Assembly (NCBI RefSeq): GCF_016653115.1 | Contig: NZ_NHRX01000067.1 | Coordinates: 78,389-142,388 of the forward strand | Reading direction: 5' to 3' | DNA from: Rhodocyclus purpureus | GTDB lineage: Bacteria; Pseudomonadota; Gammaproteobacteria; Burkholderiales; Rhodocyclaceae | DNA length: 64,000 bases | Shown here: in pieces, positions 56,651-64,000 of the stretch | How the letters are laid out: every line of letters begins with the position of its first letter | How positions within the stretch are numbered: position 1 is the stretch's first letter | The notes under the pieces: generated by a model | Databases searched by the model: none | What the model was told of the DNA's origin: nothing | What the model saw: the letters and a program-made list of their open reading frames with translations, nothing else | Translations under genes and position numbers: made by a program

Positions 56651-56722
56651 TTATTGCGAGAAAATCATTGAGATTAATTCTGCAATTACTTCTTTTTGAA
56701 AGGTTTTCTTTATGATCTTCAT
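56651..56722 (-). other. Possible 23-aa small ORF in an AT-rich patch
   Basis: ATG to TAA on the minus strand, 17 nt beyond the menD stop, encoding MKIIKKTFQKEVIAELISMI plus three residues: basic N-terminus and a hydrophobic, amphipathic-looking body. No Shine-Dalgarno. Could be chance within a promoter region. Confidence 0.2.
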
Positions 56723-56739
56723 GTGCTTTCGAGCTTGCG

Positions 56740-58536
56740 CTACCGTTCCGCCCGATCGCCCTGCGCCGTCCGGGCCCCGGCCAGCGCATCGACGGCAGCG
56801 GCGGCTCTGCGCCACCAGTCGCGATGCCGGGAGAGACTCAGTGGTCGATCGACCACCGCCTCGATCAGGCAAGGCTCGTTGCGCGCCAGCGTCGCCAGCG
56901 CCGTGTCGAGCGCCGCCTGCAGGTCGGTGAGCGTTGCCGCGCGCCGGTAGGTGATTCCCCAGGTCGCCGCCAGGTGTGCGAAGTCGGCGTCGACGGGCGT
57001 CAGCCAGCCGCGCGCGAACTCGGGCAGCGCCGCCGGCGCCAGATACTCGAAGATGCCGCCGCCCCCGTTGTTGACGACGACGACGAGCAGCGGCCGGCCC
57101 CGTGCCAGCGCCAGCCCGCCGCTGTCGTGCGCGCAGGTGAGGTCGCCGACCAGCGCCAGCGTCGCTCCTGCCCCGGAGATTCCTGCGGCGGTGGACAGAT
57201 TGCCATCGATGCCGCTGGCACCGCGATTGGTGAAGAAGGCAAGCAGCTTGTCGCTGCTGCCGGAGAAGGTGTCGAGGTCGCGGATCGCCATCGACGCGCC
57301 GCAGAAGAAGCGGAAACCGGCCGGCAGGCGGGCGAGCAGGGCGGGCACGATGACGCCTTCCCAGAATGCATCGGATTCCGATCCGGCCTGTTCGAGCGCG
57401 CGCTCGACCGCCGCCTCGGCGCGGGCAAAGGCCTCGCACCAGCCCGGCGGCGCCGTCGCCGTCACCGCGCTCGCCAGTCGACGAGTGATGGCGAGCGCGT
57501 CGCCGTGCAGGAAGCGCGTTGCCGCGTGCTGCGGGTCGCTCCAGCGCCCCGGCGGCGCGACGACAATCTGCATGGCCGGCACCACCGCCGCCAGCCACTG
57601 CTGCACCTGCTTCGTCACCGGGAAGTCGCCGAAGCGCAGCACCCAGTCGGGGCGCTGCGTGTCTACGAAGTCGCGGCTGCGCAGGAAGGATTCGTGGCGG
57701 ACACAGATGCGGCGGCGTCCTTCTCCGGCGAAATGCGCGCCGAAACGCAGCCCCGAGAGCGGTTCGGCGAACACCGGGCAGTCGAGCGCGGCGGCGAGTG
57801 CGAGGATGGCTTCTGCGAAGCCCGCCGGGAAGCGGCCGCCACCGCAGACGATGATCCCCGGCCGACCGGACAGTTCGGCGGCGGTCGCCGCGATCGCCGC
57901 CGGGTCGGGCAGGCTCAGGCCGGCGGCGGCGAGGACCACGCTGTCAACGGTGGTGGCCTGCGGCCACTGCGCCGGATCGGCGGCAGGCAGTAGCGGCTCG
58001 CGGAAGGGCAGGTTCACATGGACCGGTCCGGCCAGCGGCGCCAAGCTTTCGGCGACGATGCGCGCCGCGAAACGGCGCAGCCAGCCTGGCGCAAAGCCGG
58101 CCTGCGGGGCTTCGAGCGCGTGCGCGGCGCGCACGTGCGTACCGAACAGGCCCAGCTGGTCGACGGTCTGGTTGGCGCCCCAGCCCTGCAGTTCGGCCGG
58201 TCGGTCGGCCGACATGAGCAGCAGCGGGGTTGCCGACTGCGCCGCCTCGATCACCGCCGGAAACCAGTTGGCCGGCGCCGAGCCCGAAGTGCACAGGAGT
58301 GCCACCGGGAGACCGGAGTCCTTGGCCCGGCCGAGCGCGAAGAAGGCGGCGCAGCGTTCGTCGATGACGACCGTGGAGCGGATCGCCGGCTGCCGCAGCA
58401 GGGCCAGCGCCAGCGGCGTCGAGCGCGACCCGGGCGAGATCACCGCGTCGCGCAGGCCGGCAGCGGCGAGCGCGTCGACGAAGGTCTGCGCCCATAAGAG
58501 GTTGGTGAGGCCTTGATCGGCGCCGGCTTCGTTCAT
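56740..58536 (-). CDS. menD: SEPHCHC synthase (MenD)
   Basis: 598 aa ThDP enzyme joining isochorismate and 2-oxoglutarate. AVISPGSRSTPLALAL, IDERCAAFFALG, CTSGSAPANWFPAVIEA, and the C-terminal ThDP site around GDLTCAHDSGGLAL. ATG 58536 overlaps the menF stop (ATGA). Second committed step of menaquinone synthesis; last gene of the operon. Confidence 0.95.
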   Translation of the reverse strand: MNEAGADQGLTNLLWAQTFVDALAAAGLRDAVISPGSRSTPLALALLRQPAIRSTVVIDERCAAFFALGRAKDSGLPVALLCTSGSAPANWFPAVIEAAQSATPLLLMSADRPAELQGWGANQTVDQLGLFGTHVRAAHALEAPQAGFAPGWLRRFAARIVAESLAPLAGPVHVNLPFREPLLPAADPAQWPQATTVDSVVLAAAGLSLPDPAAIAATAAELSGRPGIIVCGGGRFPAGFAEAILALAAALDCPVFAEPLSGLRFGAHFAGEGRRRICVRHESFLRSRDFVDTQRPDWVLRFGDFPVTKQVQQWLAAVVPAMQIVVAPPGRWSDPQHAATRFLHGDALAITRRLASAVTATAPPGWCEAFARAEAAVERALEQAGSESDAFWEGVIVPALLARLPAGFRFFCGASMAIRDLDTFSGSSDKLLAFFTNRGASGIDGNLSTAAGISGAGATLALVGDLTCAHDSGGLALARGRPLLVVVVNNGGGGIFEYLAPAALPEFARGWLTPVDADFAHLAATWGITYRRAATLTDLQAALDTALATLARNEPCLIEAVVDRPLSLSRHRDWWRRAAAAVDALAGARTAQGDRAER

Positions 58537-60008
58537 CGTGTTCCGGTCCGGCCGTCGGCACGAGGCTGCGCCTGGCCCGCCTCCGCCATGCTCGAGGCTT
58601 GCGCATCGGGCAGGCAGAGCGCATCGATGACGGCCCCGAACTTGGCTTCGGTTTCGGCGAATTCCTGCTCGGGGTCGGACCCGGCGACGATGCCGGCGCC
58701 CGCGTGGCAGTCGGCGCGGTTGCCGGCGATGCGCGCGCAGCGCAAGGCGACGACGACCTCGCCATCGCCGGCGGCATCGATCCAGCCGACGCCGCCACTG
58801 TACCAGGCCGCGCGGCGTTCGCCACGCGTGCGCAGCCAGGCGCGTGCCGCCGCCGCCGGCGTGCCGCCGACCGCGGGCGTCGGGTGCAGCGCGGCGATCA
58901 GGTCGAACAGGCCCACCCCTTCCGTGACGGATCCGGAGAACACCGTGCGCAGGTGCTGCAGGTGACGCAGGCGCAGCACTTCCGGTGACTGCGACTGGCT
59001 CAGCGAGTGGCACAGCGGCGCCAGTGCGGCGCGCACCGCATGCACCACGTGCGCCTGCTCGCGGCTGTTCTTGTCGTCCTCGAGCCTGAGCGAGGCCGGG
59101 GCGCTCGTGGCGTTCCCTGCGCCGTCGGCGGCCCATGACGTTCCGGCGAGAGCGTCGGCGCGTGCCGTTCCGGCGGCGAGTTCGACCAGCCGCTCCGGGG
59201 TGGCGCCGACGAAGGCGAAGCCCGGCCGACCGACTGCGTAGATCGTGCATGCCGGATAGCGCCGGGCGAGCGAGGCGAGCACGGGGGCGACGGCGATCGG
59301 CCGCTCGCCCTGGAGGCGCACGCTGCGCGAGACGACCAGCTTCTGCAGGCTGCCGGTGGCGATTCCCGCCAGCGCGGCGCGCACGCGGGCGATGAAGGCG
59401 CGGTCGGCAAGCGGCGTCTGCAGCCGCTGCGGGCGATCGCGCTCGCCATGCACCCGGGGCCGTTGCCGGGTGAGCAGCGACAATTCGCCGATCCAGCCGT
59501 CGACCGCCTCGTCGATCGTGCTGCCGCTGCAGGTGAAGGTCGCGCTGCAGCGGCCGCCCTTGCTGACGAGAAGGAGTGCAGGCACGACCAGGCGGGCGTT
59601 GGGCAGTTCTTCCTGTTCATCCTCGTCGAAGGCGAAGCCGAGGTGTGCCGCCGGAATCCGTCCTGCCTTCTTCCCGGCGCCATCCACATCGCTGTGCCGC
59701 CATTCGCCGGCCAGTCCGGCGAAGGCGGCGTGCAGCGCCGGGAAGCGGTTGGGGCCGGCGCTGGCGACGATCAAGGCCTGACCGAGGGCCAGGCGCCATT
59801 CGTCGGCCTCCGGACGCGCCCACCAGAAACTGTGCGTGTCGGCAAACTCCAGGTCGAGCCAGTCGCAAGGCGCGCCGTCGCCGAGGTCGATAGTCACCGA
59901 GAGTGCGACATGCGCCGCGGCGTCGCCGGCGATGGCCGCGAGCCGCGTTGCGAGCAGGCGGCGCAGTTCGGCGCGCCGTGGTGGCGCGAGCAGGGACGGC
60001 AGCGTCAT
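58533..60008 (-). CDS. menF: Isochorismate synthase
   Basis: 491 aa chorismate-utilising enzyme. KLVVSRSVRL, FVGATPERLVEL, HLRTVFSGSVTEG, HPTPAVGGTPA and GAGIVAGSDPEQEFAETEAK are the conserved active-site segments. Converts chorismate to isochorismate for MenD. Supplied by the shikimate genes seen earlier in the window. Confidence 0.93.
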   Translation of the reverse strand: MTLPSLLAPPRRAELRRLLATRLAAIAGDAAAHVALSVTIDLGDGAPCDWLDLEFADTHSFWWARPEADEWRLALGQALIVASAGPNRFPALHAAFAGLAGEWRHSDVDGAGKKAGRIPAAHLGFAFDEDEQEELPNARLVVPALLLVSKGGRCSATFTCSGSTIDEAVDGWIGELSLLTRQRPRVHGERDRPQRLQTPLADRAFIARVRAALAGIATGSLQKLVVSRSVRLQGERPIAVAPVLASLARRYPACTIYAVGRPGFAFVGATPERLVELAAGTARADALAGTSWAADGAGNATSAPASLRLEDDKNSREQAHVVHAVRAALAPLCHSLSQSQSPEVLRLRHLQHLRTVFSGSVTEGVGLFDLIAALHPTPAVGGTPAAAARAWLRTRGERRAAWYSGGVGWIDAAGDGEVVVALRCARIAGNRADCHAGAGIVAGSDPEQEFAETEAKFGAVIDALCLPDAQASSMAEAGQAQPRADGRTGTR

Positions 60009-61405
60009 GCGGCGCTCCTTGCCAGCGCACGCAGCGCCGCCCTTTCGATCTTGCCCATCGCGTTGCGCGGCAGGCGATCGACGCGCAGCAGGCGCCGCGG
60101 TCGCTGTGCCGATGCGAGATGCTGCCGGCCGAATTCGCGCAGCGCGTCGGCGCTGGCCGGGCCGACGTAGAGGGCGACCAGCAGGTCGCCCCAGACCGGG
60201 TCGGGCAGCGCGGTGACGGCGAGGTCCTCGACGCCGGGGCAGGCGGCAAGCCTGCCCTCGACCTCGAGCGGGTGCACGTTCACGCCGCCGCTCACCAGCA
60301 TGTCGTCGGCGCGGCCGAGGACGGTGATGCTGCCGTCGGCGTCGATGCGACCGAGGTCGGAGGTCACGAACCAGCCGTCGTCGAGGCCGACACCGGGCGC
60401 AAGCTCCGGGTTGAGGTAGCCGCGCATGATCTGCGGCCCTCGGAGCGCCAGCCGGCCGTCGGGCTCGACGCGCGCGGCGAGCCCGGTGAGCAGGGGGCCG
60501 GCTTCGCCCTCATGCCAGTCGTCGATCGCCTCGACGCGCGTCGCCGCCTGTGCCGCCGACTCGCTCATCCCCCAGCTCGGCCGCAGCGGCCAGCCGGCGG
60601 CGCGGGCGCGGGCGAACAGCGGGCGCGACAGCGCAGCGCCACCGATCAGCGCGTGGCGCAGGGTCGATGGCGGCGGCGTGCCGTCCGCGACGTCGAGCAG
60701 GCGCGCGAGCATCGCCGGCGTCAGCGAGACGTGGCTGACCGCGCCGGCGGCGATCTCCTGCCAGACGGCCGGTGCGTCGAAGCGCTCGTGCAGCGACAGG
60801 GTGGCGCCTGCCTGCAGGCAGCGGTGGACGATCGAGACGCCGCCGATGTGATGCAGCGGCAGGCAGCCGAGCCACACGTCGCCGGGCGCGAGCGGCAGCC
60901 GCTCGTTGGCGGCGCGTGCCGCGGCGGCGAGGTTGGCGTGCGTGAGCATCACCGCCTTCGGTGTTCCCTCGCTGCCGCTGGTGGCGATCACCAGTGCCAG
61001 CGCGTCGTCGTCATCAGCGGCGGGCGGCGCGTCGGTCATGCTGTCGGCCGCGGTGTGCAGGCTCGGCACAGCATCCGCAGTGGGCGGCAGGGTCGCGCGG
61101 CGCAGCTTGCCGCCGCCGAGCGCGGCGAGCACGGGGCAGCGCGCTTCGGCTGTCGCCGGTTCGAGCGGCGCCAGCGCGATGCCGGCCTGCGCACAGGCGA
61201 GCAGGGCGCGCAGCAGCTCGCCCGCACCACCGGCGATCGCCGCGATCCCGCCGGCAGCGAAACCCTGCGCGTGCAAGGCAGCGGCGTCGGTGGCCGCCTG
61301 CGCGGCGAGTTCGGCGGCCGAGTTGCAGGTGCCGGCCCAGCGCATCAGGATGGCGTCGGGCCGGGAACGGGCATGGTCGGCAAGGAGGGCGGCGAGATGG
61401 GTCAT
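60005..61405 (-). CDS. menE: 2-succinylbenzoate-CoA ligase
   Basis: 466 aa AMP-forming acyl-CoA ligase. ATP-binding TSGSEGTPKAVMLTH, WGMSESAAQ, GWFVTSDLGRIDADG and a C-terminal Lys-containing DPVWGDLLVALYV region. Start ATG 61405 begins the conserved protein; the frame upstream (61516) is not conserved. Stop overlaps the menF start. Confidence 0.9.
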   Translation of the reverse strand: MTHLAALLADHARSRPDAILMRWAGTCNSAAELAAQAATDAAALHAQGFAAGGIAAIAGGAGELLRALLACAQAGIALAPLEPATAEARCPVLAALGGGKLRRATLPPTADAVPSLHTAADSMTDAPPAADDDDALALVIATSGSEGTPKAVMLTHANLAAAARAANERLPLAPGDVWLGCLPLHHIGGVSIVHRCLQAGATLSLHERFDAPAVWQEIAAGAVSHVSLTPAMLARLLDVADGTPPPSTLRHALIGGAALSRPLFARARAAGWPLRPSWGMSESAAQAATRVEAIDDWHEGEAGPLLTGLAARVEPDGRLALRGPQIMRGYLNPELAPGVGLDDGWFVTSDLGRIDADGSITVLGRADDMLVSGGVNVHPLEVEGRLAACPGVEDLAVTALPDPVWGDLLVALYVGPASADALREFGRQHLASAQRPRRLLRVDRLPRNAMGKIERAALRALARSAA

Positions 61406-61521
61406 CGGGACGTGCGGCACAGCGGCGAGGTAAAGGCTACCGCGCCTCCCGCCTGTCGGCGAGGGGCGCGATCGGCAGCGCGTGAAAAGCCGATTATACG
61501 CGTCCAAGCCAGTCACGCTAA

Positions 61522-62703
61522 TTACGGGGACGGTATGCTTGATGCAAGAGGCTTGAGCATACCGTCACGGTAATCAGGCACGAAGCCGATTCCGGGGCGT
61601 GCGGGCAGGTGCAGGCGGCCGGCTGCGACGAGCGGCGCGGCGCCGGTATCGACGGCAAGCCAGGACGAGGTCGCGAGTCCGTGCGCCTGCGTCTCCAGCC
61701 CGGCCGCGCGGCGGCGGGCGTCGATCGCTGCCGCCAGGTGCGCGGCGGCGAGGACGCCGCAGGCACTGTCGATGCTGCTGGTGACGACGACGTCGATGCC
61801 GGCGGCCAGGGCGCGTTCTGCGAGCGCGAAGGCGGCACGGATTCCGCCATGGCGCGGCGGCTTGACGACGAGCCGGTGCACGGGCAGCGCGGCGCGCAGG
61901 GCGTCGCCCTCGTCCGCCGCGAACTGCGGCCAGGACTCGTCGATCGCGAGGGGGAAGGCGGCGCGTGCCTGCAGCCGGCGCAGCGCCGCCGCGAACGTGT
62001 CGCGGTCGCCGGCGGTCGCGAGCGGTTCTTCGAGGCTGTCGATCGGCAGTTCGCCGCACGCGTCGATGAAACGGGCAGCGCGACCTTCGTCCCAGGCGCC
62101 GTTGGCGTCGAGACGCAGCGAGCAGCCGGCCGGCAGACCTGCGCCGAAGGCGGCGAGCCGGGCGGCTTCGGCGGCCGGGTCGCCGATCCCGACCTTCAGC
62201 TTGAACACGCGAAAACCGGCTTCGAGCGCGCTTTCGCCGGCGGCAGCGAGCTCGGCGTCGGAGCGCCGCGCGAGCGCGCCGAGGCTGGCGTTGACCGCGA
62301 CGCTGCCGACGCTGCGCGCGGCGGCGTCGGCGAGCAGCCAGTCGGCCAGGCCGACGCCGGCCTGCTGCGCCAGCAGGTCGAGCAGCGCCGCATCGAGCGC
62401 GCAGCACGCCGCCGGGGTGCGCCGTGTGAACGAGGGATCGTCGAGCTGCGCCAGGGCTTCGCCGACCCGCATTCCGGGCAGCCAGCCTTGTGCTTCGGCC
62501 AGCGCCGCCGCGGCGACGGCCGGCGGCTCGCCGACCTGTCCGGGGAGCGGTGCGCAATCGCCGTGCCCGCGCCAGCCGTGCTCGTCGTCGATCGCCAGCA
62601 GCCAGCCCGAGCGCACGGAAAAACCGCCGGCGGCGCTCGCCCATTCCTCGTGCAGCGGCAGCCGGTAGGGGGCGACGCGGAGCGCCGCGAGACGGCTGCT
62701 CAT
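61522..62703 (-). CDS. menC: o-succinylbenzoate synthase
   Basis: 393 aa enolase-superfamily enzyme. FKLKVGIGD, DANGAWDEGRA, EEPLATAGD, DESWPQFA and VVKPPRHGG give the Lys/Asp/Glu/Asp/Lys catalytic set. Dehydrates SHCHC to OSB. Start 62703. Between menB and menE. Confidence 0.9.
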   Translation of the reverse strand: MSSRLAALRVAPYRLPLHEEWASAAGGFSVRSGWLLAIDDEHGWRGHGDCAPLPGQVGEPPAVAAAALAEAQGWLPGMRVGEALAQLDDPSFTRRTPAACCALDAALLDLLAQQAGVGLADWLLADAAARSVGSVAVNASLGALARRSDAELAAAGESALEAGFRVFKLKVGIGDPAAEAARLAAFGAGLPAGCSLRLDANGAWDEGRAARFIDACGELPIDSLEEPLATAGDRDTFAAALRRLQARAAFPLAIDESWPQFAADEGDALRAALPVHRLVVKPPRHGGIRAAFALAERALAAGIDVVVTSSIDSACGVLAAAHLAAAIDARRRAAGLETQAHGLATSSWLAVDTGAAPLVAAGRLHLPARPGIGFVPDYRDGMLKPLASSIPSP

Positions 62704-62722
62704 CAAGCGTTGGAGCGGTCGA

Positions 62723-63571
62723 TCACGGCCGGCGGCGGTATTTGGCGAAGTCGGGCGCACGCCTCTCCAGCCAAGCGTCGCGGCCTTCGCGGCCTTCCTC
62801 GGTCATGTAGAAGAGGCCCGTGGCGTTGCCCGCGAGTTCCTGGATGCCGGCGAGTCCGTCGGTGTCGGCGTTGAAGCCGGCCTTGATCATGCGCAGCGCC
62901 ATCGGCGACAGCGCCAGCATGTCGCGGCACCAGAGGACTGTTTCTTCCTCGAGCTGCGCCAGCGGCACGACGGTGTTCACGAGCCCCATGTCGAGCGCCT
63001 GCTGCGCGTCGTACTGGCGGCAGCGCATCCAGATTTCCTTGGCCTTCTTCATGCCGACGGTGCGCGCCAGCAGGCCGGCGCCGAGACCGGCGTCGAAGCT
63101 GCCGACGCGCGGGCCGGTCTGGCCGAAGCGCGCGTTGTCGGCGGCGATGCTCATGTCGCAGACGAGGTGCAGGACGTGGCCACCGCCGATCGCGTAGCCG
63201 GCGATCATCGCCACCACCGGCTTCGGACAGCGGCGGATCTGCATCTGCAGGTCGAGCACGTTGAGGTGCGGCGTTCCCGCTTCGTCGTGGTAGCCGCCGT
63301 CGTCGCCGCGCACGGTCTGGTCGCCGCCCGAGCAGAAGGCTTCGTGGCCGGCGCCGGTGAGGATGATGACGCCGACCTCACGGTCGAACTGCGCGCGGTG
63401 CATCGCGTCGATCAACTGCTCGACCGTTTCGGGACGGAAGGCGTTGCGCTTGTGCGGCCGGTTGATCGCGATGCGGGCGATGCCTTCGGCGAAGTCGTAG
63501 GTGATGTCGGAATAGTCGGCTTCGGCAGCGCGCGGCTGCCAGTCGAGGGCGGGACGGATCGGGGAGGACAT
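62723..63571 (-). CDS. menB: 1,4-dihydroxy-2-naphthoyl-CoA synthase
   Basis: 282 aa crotonase-fold enzyme. [55 protein letters not shown] and [15 protein letters not shown] match MenB and not general enoyl-CoA hydratases. Closes the naphthoquinone ring. First gene of the minus-strand menBCEFD run. Confidence 0.95.
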   Translation of the reverse strand: MSSPIRPALDWQPRAAEADYSDITYDFAEGIARIAINRPHKRNAFRPETVEQLIDAMHRAQFDREVGVIILTGAGHEAFCSGGDQTVRGDDGGYHDEAGTPHLNVLDLQMQIRRCPKPVVAMIAGYAIGGGHVLHLVCDMSIAADNARFGQTGPRVGSFDAGLGAGLLARTVGMKKAKEIWMRCRQYDAQQALDMGLVNTVVPLAQLEEETVLWCRDMLALSPMALRMIKAGFNADTDGLAGIQELAGNATGLFYMTEEGREGRDAWLERRAPDFAKYRRRP

Positions 63572-63819
63572 GTCGTTTCCTTGTCGCGGAGATGGGCGCT
63601 TCCGGGAAGCAGGCGGCGGGAGGCGTCGCTGCCGGCACGAGGTCGGGCGGCGCCCCGGCCGTGGGCGGGGCAGAGCTTACCGGCTGCAGCCAGGCTTGCC
63701 AAGGCGATGGCGGCGGCTGCAGCCGGGCCGCCTGCGCCATGTATGCGTGTCGCAGGAAATTCGCCGGTTGACGCCGCCGGCGTGCTAAACTGGAGAACTT
63801 TTTTTCAGGCCCTGCCCCC

Positions 63820-64000
63820 ATGTCCCGTCCCGTCCGCAACATCGCCATCATCGCCCACGTCGACCACGGAAAGACCACCATGGTCGACAAGTTGTTGCGG
63901 CAGGCTGGCACCTTCTCCGCGCACCAGCAACTGGTCGAGCGGGTCATGGACTCGAACGACCTGGAAAAGGAACGCGGCATCACCATCCTGGCCAAGAACA
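63820..64000 (+). CDS. typA: TypA/BipA ribosome-associated GTPase (partial, N-terminus)
   Basis: First 60 codons only; the window ends inside it. [23 protein letters not shown] is the P-loop and [21 protein letters not shown] the switch I/G2 region, typical of TypA. Translational GTPase involved in ribosome assembly at low temperature and stress. Divergent from menB across 248 bp in which no clear promoter was picked. Confidence 0.93.
   Translation, partial: MSRPVRNIAIIAHVDHGKTTMVDKLLRQAGTFSAHQQLVERVMDSNDLEKERGITILAKN

Noticed and set aside
63768-63791. Promoter TTGACG/TAAACT upstream of typA
   Set aside because: The spacer is only 12 bp; not a usable sigma-70 arrangement.

Overview
The window is GC-rich, gene-dense chromosomal DNA from a Gram-negative bacterium. 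Gene order and protein content point to a betaproteobacterium close to Rhodocyclales (Accumulibacter/Propionivibrio/Dechloromonas-like). Supporting signs are the run serC-pheA-hisC-tyrA-aroA/cmk-rpsA-ihfB-lapB, LPS heptose genes, a betaproteobacterial-type RelA, polyphosphate kinase next to gyrA, and a menaquinone operon beside an Rnf complex. This placement is inference from gene content, not from a phylogeny.

Layout. 1-868 is a non-coding array of about four 198-bp units built from inverted arms; single copies or half copies recur near 6.3 kb and 24.1 kb. 0.95-8 kb holds scattered metabolic genes: alpha/beta hydrolase, a tandem-domain acyl-CoA thioesterase, map, a permease, yqhD, a quinol-monooxygenase-like protein and an OYE-family reductase. 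8.1-11.2 kb is a minus-strand, translationally coupled gnd-zwf-pgl operon (oxidative pentose phosphate pathway). mtfA and relA diverge from a symmetric promoter region, ppk converges on relA, and gyrA diverges from ppk. 17-26.3 kb carries gyrA and the serine/aromatic amino acid genes, ending in an AroA-Cmk fusion. 26.5-34.9 kb has rpsA, ihfB, lapB, then ugd-hldA-hldD-cysM-exonuclease.

34.9-45.7 kb is the unusual part: two divergent blocks of exported proteins. The minus-strand block encodes four small secreted proteins with Gly/Asn/Ala-rich, curlin-like repeats, an OmpA-family protein and a small Cys-containing secreted protein. The plus-strand block encodes a CsgG-like lipoprotein fused to a peptidoglycan-binding domain and a DUF4384-like region, then three small exported proteins, a putative HEISH zinc peptidase, a FecR-like protein, an outer-membrane barrel, an alpha/beta-hydrolase lipoprotein and an exported caspase-like peptidase. 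Together they look like an undescribed CsgG-type (nucleation/extracellular fibre) secretion locus that lacks recognisable csgD, csgE or csgF. The domain readings are by eye; the system assignment is inference.

45.7-56.6 kb (minus strand) holds DUF1841, a FIST protein, nth, rnfEGDCBA, pyrD, both N-degron aminoacyl transferases (bpt, aat) and an NlpC/P60 lipohydrolase-type enzyme. 56.7-63.6 kb is a menaquinone operon read menB-menC-menE-menF-menD, without menA or menH in the window. The window ends inside typA. Several genes (relA, pyrD, the NlpC/P60 gene and the FecR-like gene) have a -10-like hexamer ending 6-8 nt before the ATG and no Shine-Dalgarno, which suggests leaderless mRNAs. No rRNA, tRNA, CRISPR array or insertion sequence was recognised.
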